Positions 1 to 8,245 of a DNA stretch of 64,000 bases are shown here, piece by piece (position 1 is the first letter of the stretch; every line of letters starts with the position of its first letter). The position numbers and the translations under genes are program-made. The notes below the pieces were generated by a model. The model did not search any database, was not told the origin of the DNA, and saw nothing but the letters and a program-made list of their open reading frames with translations. The DNA lies in the NCBI RefSeq assembly GCF_043769475.1, contig NZ_CP171729.1, forward strand, positions 1,302,001 to 1,366,000. Direction: 5' to 3'. This DNA comes from Allomesorhizobium sp043769475 (GTDB lineage: Bacteria; Pseudomonadota; Alphaproteobacteria; Rhizobiales; Rhizobiaceae).

Positions 1-108
1 CGATCACACGCGAAAGCCCGAATTATCCGGGTGGGATCTGAACAAGCGGATGAGGGTCTGAAAATACCGATCGATGAGCGCTATCGACACGCGACCCATT
101 TGAAAAGC

Positions 109-300
109 TTATTGGTCGATCGAGGTTGACCTGCCAGACCGATACCGCACGTCGTCGCGTGAGATGCCGATGTCGTTGAGAATGTCATCCGGTGAACGGC
201 TCAATTGATCCGTTGCCCGCCACATAGCATTTCGCTTGGCGCGACGGCGGGACCACCTGCGAATCGAACCGACGGCGACAAGAAGAAACTTATCCATCAT
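109..300 (-). CDS. DUF1127 (YjiS-like) small protein, 63 aa
   Basis: A small basic protein starts MMDKFLLV and carries an Arg-rich helix (IRRWSRRRAKRN) followed by the DUF1127 core, in which SPDDILNDIGISRDDV is the family signature. Members are usually 45-70 residues. Several characterised alphaproteobacterial members bind RNA or affect phosphate, carbon or stress metabolism, but no specific role can be read here. The start at 300 is chosen because AGGGAAGGGA lies just upstream on the minus strand; the longer open frame has an unrelated Arg/Pro-rich lead. It lies 77 bases downstream of another small gene on the same strand and may share its transcript. Confidence 0.85.
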   Translation of the reverse strand: MMDKFLLVAVGSIRRWSRRRAKRNAMWRATDQLSRSPDDILNDIGISRDDVRYRSGRSTSIDQ

Positions 301-377
301 CGGATGTCCCTTCCCTGAATTAACGAGGGAATGCGGGCGGCCTGCCTGGGGCAAAGCCGCAGCGATCTGTGAACGAT

Positions 378-533
378 CTAAGCGTAGCGATCCCGGGACT
401 GGTTGTGCTGGGCCATGCGGCGGGCGAAGGCCGGCCCCGGGCCGCGCATGTAGTGCAGCTCCGGGCGGTAGCGCGGCGCCACGAATTCGCGAACCGCTGA
501 TAAAAGTTGCATGACGGGAGCCAGGAGTTTCAT
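378..533 (-). CDS. Small basic protein of unknown function, 51 aa
   Basis: The frame begins MKLLAPVMQLLSAV, continues through an aromatic and basic middle (APRYRPELHYM) and ends QSRDRYA. A good ribosome site (AAAGGACC, about 5 bases before the ATG) and an uninterrupted 51-codon frame support translation. I do not recognise the family. The short amphipathic first 18 residues followed by a basic tail recall the small DUF1127-type proteins, one of which lies immediately downstream. The pair faces a Crp/Fnr-family regulator across an intergenic palindrome, so it may be under that regulator. Confidence 0.55.
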   Translation of the reverse strand: MKLLAPVMQLLSAVREFVAPRYRPELHYMRGPGPAFARRMAQHNQSRDRYA

Positions 534-625
534 AACACCGGTCCTTTTCCCTCATTAGCCTCGATGTTGGCTACCGAGGCCTGGAATTTGATGTGTAAAG
601 GGTAAGCAGTGGCGTCGGTTTCGTA

Positions 626-639
626 TGTGAGGATTCACA
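626..639. promoter_or_regulatory. Palindrome, possible Crp/Fnr-type operator
   Basis: TGTGA-GGAT-TCACA is a perfect 5+5 inverted repeat with a 4-base spacer, in the interval between the small minus-strand genes and the plus-strand Crp/Fnr gene. Its half-sites equal the CRP half-site, but the classical spacer is 6 bases. Autoregulation or control of the divergent small genes is inferred from position only. Confidence 0.4.
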
Positions 640-763
640 CACCCTGCGAAAGCAGTCGCAAAATCGTCGCTCGCCACCCGGCAACGCTGCGACGGCGATC
701 AATTTCCTTTCGGGAGTGAGCCAAGGGAAGTACACTTGGTCGAACAACCAAGGATATGCCGTC

Positions 764-1435
764 GTGACATCCTCGCTTCCCTTCATGTCGAGGCTGGATA
801 ACACCGACCTGGCCGCTATTGCCCGGCGCTGGAGCGAGTGCAACTATCGGCACAATGAGCTGATCATCGCGCATGGCGACAGTGATCGGGACGTCTTCTT
901 CCTGCTGGCGGGGCGGGCTCGGGTCACGATGTTTTCAGAGGACGGCAGGGAGATTGCCTATCGCGACATTACGCCAGGCGAAATTTTTGGGGAATTGGCC
1001 GGGATTGATGGGAAAGCGCGCTCGGCCAGCGTCGTTGCGCTTGAGCCAACCCGAGTTGCGCGACTGACCGGGGTGGCATTCCGGGACATTGTTATCAACC
1101 ATCCGAATTTCGCCTGGGTGCTTCTTGAGCATTTGTCGGCTCAGTTGCGGCGCATGACCGACAGGGTTTTCGAGTTCAGCACTCTGGTCGTGCGCAAACG
1201 CCTGATCCTTGAACTGTCGCGCCGGGCGGAGGAGATCGGGCCAGTAAACGGCCAGGTATCCATAAGCCCGGCGCCGACGCACTCCGAGTTGGCGGCAACG
1301 ATCAGCACCCACCGGGAAGCGGTCTCACGCGAGATGAGCGCCCTCGCCAAGAAGGGGCTCATCGAAAGGCGCGGGAGAAGGCTTATCCTGCACGATCTTG
1401 CCCTGCTCGAAAGGCTCGCCGCGAAAAAGGAATAG
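764..1435 (+). CDS. Crp/Fnr family transcriptional regulator
   Basis: The N-terminal half is a cyclic-nucleotide-binding-fold sensor: GDSDRDVFFLLAGRARV, then the PGEIFGELAGIDGKARSASV segment that forms the phosphate-binding cassette in CRP. A dimerisation helix (FAWVLLEHLSAQLRRMTDRV) leads into a C-terminal winged helix with recognition region STHREAVSREMSALAKKGLIERRGRRL. There is no FNR-type N-terminal cysteine cluster, so oxygen sensing through Fe-S is unlikely; the ligand cannot be named. The GTG at 764 is chosen because AAGGA lies 9 bases upstream. An earlier in-frame GTG at 716 would add 16 atypical residues. The protein is about 223 aa, normal for the family. Confidence 0.85.
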   Translation: MTSSLPFMSRLDNTDLAAIARRWSECNYRHNELIIAHGDSDRDVFFLLAGRARVTMFSEDGREIAYRDITPGEIFGELAGIDGKARSASVVALEPTRVARLTGVAFRDIVINHPNFAWVLLEHLSAQLRRMTDRVFEFSTLVVRKRLILELSRRAEEIGPVNGQVSISPAPTHSELAATISTHREAVSREMSALAKKGLIERRGRRLILHDLALLERLAAKKE

Positions 1436-1489
1436 CCGAAGCGGCCTGCTGCAAAAGCTCGTCGACCGCGGATGGGGCAGGGGGAGCGG

Positions 1490-1909
1490 ATGAACCCGAC
1501 GCAGATTTTCTGGCCGATGATCGCCCACGTCGTGCTGGTCTATATCGTTTATCTCGTGATGTTTAGGCGCAGGATCGGTGCAGTCAGGTCGGGCGAAGCG
1601 CAGGCATCGCAGTTCCGCGACCGTGGTGGGGATCCCAGAAGCAGCGCCAGTTCGAGCGCGAGCCTGATGAACCAGTTCGAACTGCCGGTGCTGTTCCACG
1701 TCGTCTGCCTGGCGCTATTCGTGACAGCAGGCATCTCGTGGTTCGCGCTCGTCCTGGCGTGGCTGTTCATGGCCACGCGTTATGTGCATGCGTGGCTGCA
1801 TCTGACCAACAATCGACTACGCCACCGCAATCCGGCCTTCGTAGCCGGCGCGGTCGTGCTCGCCTTGCTGTGGATCTATTTCGCCCTGCACCTGCTGGCG
1901 GTAGTCTAG
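1490..1909 (+). CDS. MAPEG family membrane protein
   Basis: This is a protein of about 139 aa with four hydrophobic segments: FWPMIAHVVLVYIVYLVMF near the start, LPVLFHVVCLALFVTAGI, WFALVLAWLFMATRYVHAW and AFVAGAVVLALLWIYFALHLL at the end. The FELPVLFHVVCL stretch and the RYVHAWLH motif are characteristic of membrane-associated eicosanoid/glutathione metabolism proteins. Bacterial members are small inner-membrane proteins, some with glutathione transferase or peroxidase activity; activity here is unknown. The ATG at 1490 is preferred over 1472 because GGGGGAG lies just before it. The gene follows the Crp/Fnr gene by 54 bases and may be co-transcribed. Confidence 0.8.
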   Translation: MNPTQIFWPMIAHVVLVYIVYLVMFRRRIGAVRSGEAQASQFRDRGGDPRSSASSSASLMNQFELPVLFHVVCLALFVTAGISWFALVLAWLFMATRYVHAWLHLTNNRLRHRNPAFVAGAVVLALLWIYFALHLLAVV

Positions 1910-1952
1910 TTGGTGAGATCGGCCTGCAACTGGCGGCTTTCTGCTGTTCAGG

Positions 1953-3110
1953 TCAGCGCGGCGTCTCGAATACCGCGATCTTCTTGCGGTCGAATTTGAG
2001 GGCGATCTCGCCGCGCACCAGCTTGACGGCGATGTCGCCGAAAACCTCGCGCCGCCAGCCATGCATGGCGGGAACGTCGGCGGCTTCGCCTTCGGCGGCG
2101 ATGCGGTCGATGTCGTCTCCCGAGGCGAGAACCTTCGCCGCGACGCCTTCCTGCTCAGCGACCTGACGCAGAAGCACTTTCAACAGTTCGGCGGCGGCGC
2201 TGGTGCCTTCCGGCGCTTGCGCGAACCGCGGCAGCTTGGGCATTTCTTCCTTCGGGATTTCGAGTGCGGCATTGACAACTTCCAGCAGGGCGGTCGCGGT
2301 CGACGAGCGCTCCCAACCCTTCGGCACCGTGCGCAGCCTGGCCAGCGCGGCGGCATCACGCGGCTGCTGCTGGGCCACCTCGTAGATCGCGTCGTCCTTG
2401 AGCACGCGGCCGCGCGGCACGTTGCGGTCTCGCGCCTCGCGTTCGCGCCAGGCCGCCACCGCCTGCACCACCGCCAGTTCGACCGGCTTCCTCAGCCGCA
2501 TCTTGAGGCGCTTCCAAGCATCGTCGGGATGCGGGTCGTAGGTCTCGCGCGAGGTCAGGATCTCCATTTCCTCGTTCAGCCAGTGGGCGCGGTTGTCACG
2601 CTCGAGCCGCGCCTTCAGGTGCTGATAGACCTCGATCAGATGCGTGACGTCGGCCAGCGCATATTCGAGCTGCTTGTCCGACAGCGGCCGGTGGCGCCAG
2701 TCGGTGAAGCGCGACGACTTGTCGAGTTGCGCGCCGGTGATGCGCTGCACCAGCTGGTCGTAGGAGACGCTGTCGCCGAAGCCGCAGACCATCGCGGCGA
2801 CTTGGGTATCGAATACCGGATGGGGAAGAAGCCCGCCGAGATGGAAGACGATCTCGATGTCCTGGCGCGCGGCGTGAAAAACCTTGGTGACGGCTTCGTT
2901 GGCCATCAGCGCGAAGAACGGGGCGAGATCGATGTCGGGCGAAAGCGGGTCGACCAGAGCGCTGACGCCGGGGGCCGCCATCTGGATCAGGCAGAGCTCG
3001 GGCCAGTAGGTGGTTTCGCGGATGAATTCGGTGTCCACGGTCACGAAGCTCGACTTTTCGAGCGCCGCGATGGCCGTTTCAAGTTCGTTCTGGGTCTTTA
3101 TGACGTGCAT
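1953..3110 (-). CDS. rnd: Ribonuclease D
   Basis: A 3'-5' exoribonuclease of the DEDD superfamily that trims tRNA 3' ends and structured RNA in the cytoplasm. Motif ExoI is seen in VDTEFIRETTYWP (about residues 25-37), ExoII in VFHAARQDIEIVFHLGG (about 96-112) and ExoIII in YALADVTHLIEVY (about 150-162), so the metal-binding Asp/Glu set is complete and the Y-variant motif is present. A C-terminal HRDC domain is recognisable around VPRGRVLKDDAIYEVA. Length (385 aa) is normal. The gene is convergent with the MAPEG gene, with 43 bases between them. In many rhizobia rnd lies next to aspS; here several genes separate them. Confidence 0.95.
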   Translation of the reverse strand: MHVIKTQNELETAIAALEKSSFVTVDTEFIRETTYWPELCLIQMAAPGVSALVDPLSPDIDLAPFFALMANEAVTKVFHAARQDIEIVFHLGGLLPHPVFDTQVAAMVCGFGDSVSYDQLVQRITGAQLDKSSRFTDWRHRPLSDKQLEYALADVTHLIEVYQHLKARLERDNRAHWLNEEMEILTSRETYDPHPDDAWKRLKMRLRKPVELAVVQAVAAWREREARDRNVPRGRVLKDDAIYEVAQQQPRDAAALARLRTVPKGWERSSTATALLEVVNAALEIPKEEMPKLPRFAQAPEGTSAAAELLKVLLRQVAEQEGVAAKVLASGDDIDRIAAEGEAADVPAMHGWRREVFGDIAVKLVRGEIALKFDRKKIAVFETPR

Positions 3111-3189
3111 GAAGGCTCTTCGGCTTCAAAATGGGTCTGTCTCCATTTCAGCCGCGGAGGCTTTCGTCAAGCGTAACCGGCGTTTGCGG

Positions 3190-4431
3190 CTAGTCTGCGG
3201 GCTTGTCGCCACCGCCATTGCGGCGGGCCAGCCGGGCGAAAATGGGGGAGGTGCGTAGCAGCGCGATGAAGCGACCGCGCTTGGATGCCGGCACGGCCGA
3301 GCGCACCAGCATGCGGTAGAGGATGATGAAGATCAGGACCGCGTAGACAAGCGCGGAGAAGATGAACAGCGAGTGCGGGCCGAAGTTCTGCATGACCCAC
3401 GAAGCCGAGATCGGACCGCCGATCGCGCCGAAGGAATAGAAAAGCATCAGGGCCGCGTTCACCAGGACAAACTCGTCCTTTCCGGCGCGATCATTGGCGT
3501 GGGCGGCCGAAAGCGAGAACAGCGGCATGGCGAAGGAGCCGAATACGAACACGATGACGAAATTGGTCAGCGCGTCGCTGCCGGCGAAGAAGACCAGGGC
3601 CAGCGCAGAGGCGAGCGCGCCGATCGTCGTCAGCAGGAGCACCATGCGGCGGTCCCAGATGTCGGACAGGTAGCCGAGCGGGTACTGGATGATGGCGCCG
3701 CCGATGATGCCGACGCTGACGAAGGTCACCACGTCGGTGACGTTCATGCCAATCTGCTCGGCATAGACAGGGCTCAGCGTGCGGAACGAGCTGTTGGTGA
3801 CGCCGACCGCGATACAGCCGATGCAGCCGAGCGGCGAAATGCGCCAGACCCGCGCGAGATCGAGCTTCACGCTTTCCGGCGGCGTCGGGTTGGAGCGGTC
3901 GCCAAGCGAGACCGGCACCAGGGACAGCGTGATCAGGATCGACATGATGGCGAAGATGGCGAAGCCGTCCGGTCCGAACACCGGGATCAGGAATTGCGCG
4001 CCAGTGACCGAGCCGATGTCGATGATGCGATAGAGCGCGAGCACGCGGGCGCGATCGTGGTTGGACACGCCGGAGTTCAGCCAGCTTTCCATGATGGTGA
4101 ACAGGCCGGCGAAGCAGAAGCCCGACGCGAAGCGGACCGCCGACCACATGACCGGGTCGATGACCAGTACGAGCAGCAAAGTGCCGGCGGACGCGATCGC
4201 GGCGAGCGCCGAGAAAGAGCGGACATGGCCGACCGCCTTCAAGATGCGGGTGATAAACACGCAGCCGAGCAGGAAGCCGGCGAAATAGGCCGTGCCCATG
4301 AAGCCGATCGTCGACGAGGAAAAACCTTCCGAGGCGCCGCGAAGCGCGATCAGCGTGCCTTGCAGTCCATTGCCGCCGAGAAGAATGCCCGCGGCGATGA
4401 GGAGGGGGATCAGCGGGCGGACGGAGGACAT
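3190..4431 (-). CDS. MFS transporter
   Basis: A 413-residue polytopic protein with about 12 hydrophobic segments, from LIPLLIAAGILLGGNGLQGTL at the start to ALVYAVLIFIILYRMLV near residue 380, and a short basic tail. The loop GYLSDIWDRRMVLLL in the second half is the MFS signature between helices 8 and 9. The first half has the weaker FASGFCFAGLFTIMESWL motif seen in the YcaD-like branch of small-molecule exporters. Substrate cannot be assigned. The gene is monocistronic, faces rnd in tandem and diverges from the ParDE module. Confidence 0.85.
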   Translation of the reverse strand: MSSVRPLIPLLIAAGILLGGNGLQGTLIALRGASEGFSSSTIGFMGTAYFAGFLLGCVFITRILKAVGHVRSFSALAAIASAGTLLLVLVIDPVMWSAVRFASGFCFAGLFTIMESWLNSGVSNHDRARVLALYRIIDIGSVTGAQFLIPVFGPDGFAIFAIMSILITLSLVPVSLGDRSNPTPPESVKLDLARVWRISPLGCIGCIAVGVTNSSFRTLSPVYAEQIGMNVTDVVTFVSVGIIGGAIIQYPLGYLSDIWDRRMVLLLTTIGALASALALVFFAGSDALTNFVIVFVFGSFAMPLFSLSAAHANDRAGKDEFVLVNAALMLFYSFGAIGGPISASWVMQNFGPHSLFIFSALVYAVLIFIILYRMLVRSAVPASKRGRFIALLRTSPIFARLARRNGGGDKPAD

Positions 4432-4525
4432 GAAGCCATGGGCAAAGAAGTATCTGATTCCTCTATAGTATGAAGAGGGAGGGGTGGCGATGCACCAATT
4501 GGCGCGCCTGCTGGTCCAGCCGATC

Positions 4526-4554
4526 TTGTGAAAATTTCACATTTTCTGTATGAT
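4526..4554 (+). promoter_or_regulatory. parDE promoter with overlapping operator
   Basis: TTGTGA (4526-4531) and TATGAT (4549-4554) are separated by 17 bases, a good sigma-70-type promoter. The perfect 15-base palindrome TGTGAAAATTTCACA (4527-4541) covers the -35 element. This is the expected layout for autorepression by a ribbon-helix-helix antitoxin; binding by ParD is inferred. Confidence 0.65.
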
Positions 4555-4575
4555 TTTTGTGAAGGAGAATCCGCT

Positions 4576-4839
4576 ATGGCCACGATGACCGTTTCCCTGC
4601 CCGACCCGATGAAGGAATGGATCGAGATGCAGGTCGAAGATGGCGAATATGCGAGCTCGAGCGATTATGTGCGCGATCTCATCCGCCGCGACCGCGAACG
4701 CCGCAACGAAGCGCGACTCGAGGAGCTTCGCCGCATCGTCGACGAGGGCCTGAACGGTGGCGTCAGCAAGCGCAGCCTCGACGAAATCTTTGCCGACGCG
4801 GAGGCAAGGGCGCGCGCACGCGGCTTGATAGATGACTGA
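4576..4839 (+). CDS. parD: ParD-family ribbon-helix-helix antitoxin
   Basis: An 87-residue protein. The first 45 residues are the ribbon-helix-helix DNA-binding fold (MATMTVSLPDPMKEWIE, then YASSSDYVRDLIRRD, the ParD signature). The acidic, helical C-terminus (LDEIFADAEARARARG) would wrap the toxin. The start at 4576 is fixed by GAAGGAGAA a few bases upstream. It overlaps the toxin gene by 8 bases, so the two are translationally coupled. The palindrome over its promoter fits autorepression. Confidence 0.9.
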   Translation: MATMTVSLPDPMKEWIEMQVEDGEYASSSDYVRDLIRRDRERRNEARLEELRRIVDEGLNGGVSKRSLDEIFADAEARARARGLIDD

Positions 4840-5122
4840 ATATCGCCTGTCGGACTTTGCTGCGTCGCAATTGGATGACATTTTCGACTACGGGTTCGCC
4901 AACCTTGGGCCGAACCAGGCAAGGCGATATCTGGAAAGCTTCCGGCACTGTTTCAGCCTCTTGGCCGACAATCCCCGCATGGGGCGGCTGTCGGACACGA
5001 TCCGTGCAGGTTTGCGCCGACACGAGCATGGCAGCCATGTCGTGATCTACAAGGAGCAGCCCGATCACGTGCTGATCGTCGCTGTCGTTCACGGCCGCAG
5101 CGTCAAGGGACTGAAGCTTTAG
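4832..5122 (+). CDS. parE: ParE-family toxin (RelE/ParE superfamily)
   Basis: This 96-residue protein has the RelE/ParE order: N-terminal strand EYRLSDFAASQLDDIFDYG, helical hairpin NQARRYLESFRHCFSLLADNPRMGR, then the C-terminal sheet RRHEHGSHVVIYKEQPDHVLIVAVVHGR. NPRMGR and the final H-x-R segment are typical of ParE. ParE toxins poison DNA gyrase, but the target is not proved by sequence. The frame is intact, in contrast to the other two toxin genes in this window, so this pair is probably functional. Confidence 0.9.
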   Translation: MTEYRLSDFAASQLDDIFDYGFANLGPNQARRYLESFRHCFSLLADNPRMGRLSDTIRAGLRRHEHGSHVVIYKEQPDHVLIVAVVHGRSVKGLKL

Positions 5123-5172
5123 CGGCGTCCCGCTGCTTCGCCTTGACAAATCGGCAGCGTCCGCCGAGCCCA

Positions 5173-5862
5173 TCAGGTGGCCGGCTCGGCCTCGGCCAAC
5201 ATGCCGTCCACGAGGTGAATGCGGCGATCGGTACGCGCGGCCATCTCGAGGTCGTGCGTGACGATGATCACCGTCTTGCCCTGTTCGCGCACCAGCATCT
5301 CTAGGATGGAAAAGACCTGTTCGGAACTCTTGCTGTCGAGGCTGCCGGTCGGTTCGTCGGCGAGGAGAAGCGCAGGGTTGTTGGCCAGCGAGCGGGCGAC
5401 CGCGACGCGCTGGCGCTGGCCGCCGGAAAGCTGAGACGGCAGTTTGTGAACATGGTCGCCAAGTCCGAGTGAGACAAGCAGGCTCTCGGCGCGCTCGTCG
5501 ATCTCGGCCCGCGACAGCTTGCCGAGCTTGCGCATCGGAATGGCGATGTTGTCGCGGGCTGAGAACTCCGGCAGAAGAAAGTGAAACTGGAAGACGAACC
5601 CCATCTTTTCGAGCCGCAGCCGGGCGCGTTCGGCCTCGCTCATGGCGCCGCAATCCTGGCCGTCGATGGTCAGTGTGCCGCCGGTCGGCTGGTCGAGCAC
5701 TCCGAGCAGGTAAAGAAGGGAAGATTTGCCGGAGCCAGAGGGTCCGGTGATGGCGACGAATTCGCCTTCGCCGACGGTCAGGCTGACGTCCTTGACCAGG
5801 GTGACCGGCACCGTTTCGGGCAGGATGCGAGTAAGCTTGTCCGTCACGACCAGATCGTTCAC
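5173..5862 (-). CDS. ABC transporter ATP-binding protein (LolD/MacB type)
   Basis: This 229-residue ATPase contains Walker A GPSGSGKSS (about 40-48), a Q-loop in FVFQFHFLLPEF, the ABC signature LSGGQRQRVAVARSLA, Walker B ALLLADEPTGSLDS and the H-loop VTHDLEMA. LDS after the D-loop and the short length are typical of the MacB/LolD/FtsE clade, which energises FtsX-like permeases. It overlaps the permease gene by 4 bases and forms an operon with it and the adaptor protein, so it most likely powers export rather than lipoprotein sorting. Confidence 0.9.
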   Translation of the reverse strand: MNDLVVTDKLTRILPETVPVTLVKDVSLTVGEGEFVAITGPSGSGKSSLLYLLGVLDQPTGGTLTIDGQDCGAMSEAERARLRLEKMGFVFQFHFLLPEFSARDNIAIPMRKLGKLSRAEIDERAESLLVSLGLGDHVHKLPSQLSGGQRQRVAVARSLANNPALLLADEPTGSLDSKSSEQVFSILEMLVREQGKTVIIVTHDLEMAARTDRRIHLVDGMLAEAEPAT

Positions 5863-7100
5863 GACGCACCCCTGATGATGTCGACCGGATTTAGCCGGGC
5901 CGCCCGGCGCGCCGGCAGGTAGCCGGCGACGGCCGCGGAACCAAGCGCGAAGCTGCTGGCGATCGCGTAGTGCAGCGTGCTCCAGGCGATGGGCAATTCG
6001 GTGATCTCCTGGCCGCCGGCGTCGAGTTCAGATCGGATCGAGGACAAAGCCAGCGTCAACGCGAAGCCGAGCATCCAGCCGAACCCCGAACCGGCGGCGC
6101 CGATCGCCACGCCTTCGATCACGAACATACGCTGCATGTCGCCCTGGCTGAAACCGAGTGATTTCATGATGGCGATGTCGCGCGCTTTTTCATGGGTGAT
6201 GGTGGAGATGATGTTGAAGATGCCGAAGCCGGCGACGAGCATGATGGCGGCGACCACGGTGTACATTATGACGTTACGCACGACGAAGGCTTCCATGATG
6301 CCTTCGTTGGCTTCCTGCCAGGCGACGGCTTTATAGCCGAGTTCCGCCTCGATGCGCCGCGCGACGGCCGGCGAGGAGTAGGGGTCGTCCAGCTTGATGC
6401 GAACGTCGTTGATCGCGTTGGCTCGCTCGGAGACGATCTGCGCGTTCTTGAGCAGGACATAGGCCTCGCTCTCGTCGCGCGCGGTGGTGCCGGTATGGAA
6501 CAGTCCGACGATCTTGAACGCGCGCGACAGGCCGGTCGAAGAAACGGCAAAGACCGTGTCGCCGATGCCGGCGCCGAGTTTCTCGGCCATGCGGTCGCCC
6601 ACCACGATGTTGTTGCCGCCGGAAACCAGCGCAGCGAAGCTGCCTTCGGTGAAGTCTCCGATGATTGGCGAGACGGCGCCTTCGGTGGCCGGATCGACGC
6701 CGATGATGGAAGCGCCGGCCTCCCGGCCCGAATAGCGGATGACGCCCTGGGTCCTGAGGCTCGCCGAGAAGCGCCCGGGCAGCCATTCCCTCAACCAGGT
6801 AATAGCGGCGGTCGGATTGACGATGCCGCGCCGGTCGTCGGGCGGCCTCAGTCCCGAAATCTCCACCGCGGCGAAGGCATCCTCCGCGGGCTGGCGTTTG
6901 GGCGTGCGGCGCTCGTCAGTGATCTGGACATGCGGCATGGTGTCGATCAGCTGTTCGACAAAATCGTCCTGCCCGCCCTGCATCAATGCCGCCATGGCGA
7001 TCGAGAATCCGACACCGACCGCCACCCCGATCACCGCGACGAGGGTTTGCCGCCCCCGTCCCAGGATATGGGTGAGTGCGATGTCGAGGATGAGCCGCAT
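5859..7100 (-). CDS. FtsX/MacB-like ABC transporter permease
   Basis: About 413 residues. One N-terminal membrane segment (TLVAVIGVAVGVGFSIAMAALM) is followed by a large periplasmic domain. The C-terminal FtsX block has three membrane segments: VVAAIMLVAGFGIFNIISTI, VIEGVAIGAAGSGFGWMLGFALTLAL and AIASSFALGSAAVAGYLPARRAARLNPVDIIRG. The last phrase is the conserved family ending. The start at 7100 is chosen because the longer frame adds a Pro/Arg/Ser-rich stretch unlike the family. It begins one base after the adaptor gene ends, so the genes are coupled. Confidence 0.88.
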   Translation of the reverse strand: MRLILDIALTHILGRGRQTLVAVIGVAVGVGFSIAMAALMQGGQDDFVEQLIDTMPHVQITDERRTPKRQPAEDAFAAVEISGLRPPDDRRGIVNPTAAITWLREWLPGRFSASLRTQGVIRYSGREAGASIIGVDPATEGAVSPIIGDFTEGSFAALVSGGNNIVVGDRMAEKLGAGIGDTVFAVSSTGLSRAFKIVGLFHTGTTARDESEAYVLLKNAQIVSERANAINDVRIKLDDPYSSPAVARRIEAELGYKAVAWQEANEGIMEAFVVRNVIMYTVVAAIMLVAGFGIFNIISTITHEKARDIAIMKSLGFSQGDMQRMFVIEGVAIGAAGSGFGWMLGFALTLALSSIRSELDAGGQEITELPIAWSTLHYAIASSFALGSAAVAGYLPARRAARLNPVDIIRGAS

Positions 7101-7101
7101 G

Positions 7102-8130
7102 TCAGCCGCCTTCCGCTTGCGCGGTCGCGCCATCTTCGAGCACCCGCGCGGACGCTCCATCTTCGAGGTTTTCGGGGTATGGTGAGACGATCTTCGCTGA
7201 CTGGTCGATGCCGGAAAGAATCTCGACATCGGCGGTGCCGCGAATACCGGTCTCGACGGGCCGGCGACGGGCGATCTCGCCCTCCAATACGAAGACCGCA
7301 TCGTCCCTGACCGCGAGCGAAGGCAGCAACAGCGCTTCGCGCGAAACGCGAATGACGATGTTGACGTCGGCCGACATGCCGATCCTCAGCGGCGTATCGG
7401 CCGGAAGCGACAGGCGGACACGGTAGGTCTTTGTTACTGGGTCGCCCTTCGGCGTGATGCTTTGCACTTCGGCCGAAAGCTCCTTGCCGGGAAAGGCATC
7501 GGAGCGGAGCAGAGCGCGCTGGCCTATCTCAACACGCGGAATGTCCTCCTCGTTGACCTCGGCGACGGCGATCAGCGGGGAGGGACGTCCGACCCAGAAC
7601 AGCACCACGCCGGGTTCGCCGATTTCCCCGACTTCCGCATCCTGGCGCAGCACGACGCCGTCGCTCGGCGCTGCGAGCACGTAGTTGGCGAGCCGCGCCT
7701 CCTGGCCGGCGATCAGCGCCTCGAGCTGCGAGACCTGACTCTCGGCCCGGTCGAGCTCGTTCAGGTTGGCGACCTTGCGGTCGACCAAAAGCGCAATGCG
7801 ATCACGCTCGGCAGCCGCGAGCCGGTGGCGCGCCTTGAGTTCGCCCAGCGCGGCCTGCGCTTCCGTGTCATCGAGGCGGGCCAATTGATCGCCCTGGGCC
7901 ACGGTTTCGCCCTCGCAGTTGCAGACCCAGACGATCCGTTCGCGCACCAATGCGGTGACCTTCGCCCAAGTCCGCGGCTCGATAACGCCGCTGGCATAGA
8001 CGATCTCGGCGACATCGCCCCGCGTCGGCGCGACGATGGACACCAACGCCGGGCGGTTCAGATACCAGTAGCCGGCAGTGGCCGCCGCCGCGACGGCCAC
8101 GATCGCCAGGACGGTTCGCAAAGCTTTCAT
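7102..8130 (-). CDS. HlyD/MacA-type periplasmic adaptor (membrane fusion protein)
   Basis: An uncleaved N-terminal anchor (VLAIVAVAAAATAGYWYL) is followed by a barrel-sandwich half (GVIEPRTWAKVTALVRERI), a coiled-coil hairpin (about 95-165, with LAAAERDRIALLVDRKV), the second lipoyl half (LAAPSDGVVLRQDAEVGEIGEPG) and beta-barrel and membrane-proximal domains. CNCEGE gives an unusual Cys pair in the first lipoyl half. The ATG at 8130 is preferred over 8142 because GGAG sits 6 bases before it. With the following permease and ATPase it should make a tripartite exporter reaching an unlinked outer-membrane channel. Substrate is unknown. Confidence 0.88.
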   Translation of the reverse strand: MKALRTVLAIVAVAAAATAGYWYLNRPALVSIVAPTRGDVAEIVYASGVIEPRTWAKVTALVRERIVWVCNCEGETVAQGDQLARLDDTEAQAALGELKARHRLAAAERDRIALLVDRKVANLNELDRAESQVSQLEALIAGQEARLANYVLAAPSDGVVLRQDAEVGEIGEPGVVLFWVGRPSPLIAVAEVNEEDIPRVEIGQRALLRSDAFPGKELSAEVQSITPKGDPVTKTYRVRLSLPADTPLRIGMSADVNIVIRVSREALLLPSLAVRDDAVFVLEGEIARRRPVETGIRGTADVEILSGIDQSAKIVSPYPENLEDGASARVLEDGATAQAEGG

Positions 8131-8159
8131 CGCCGACTCCATCGAAACGGCACTTATAA

Positions 8160-8176
8160 TACAACACCGTATTGTA
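8160..8176. promoter_or_regulatory. Operator-like palindrome between exporter operon and tetR
   Basis: TACAACAC-C-GTATTGTA has half-sites matching at 7 of 8 positions around a central base, a size and symmetry usual for TetR-family operators. It lies in the divergent promoter region, so the TetR protein at 8246 probably represses both directions. Confidence 0.6.
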
Positions 8177-8245
8177 AATTAATAGGCCAGTGTCTAGAAT
8201 TGGGGTGCCACCGGGGGAACTGGTGCAAGAACGAAAGGAGTGAGA

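Noticed and set aside
716..763. GTG 716 as start of the Crp/Fnr gene
   Set aside because: It has no properly spaced ribosome site, whereas GTG 764 has AAGGA 9 bases upstream and gives a normal family N-terminus.
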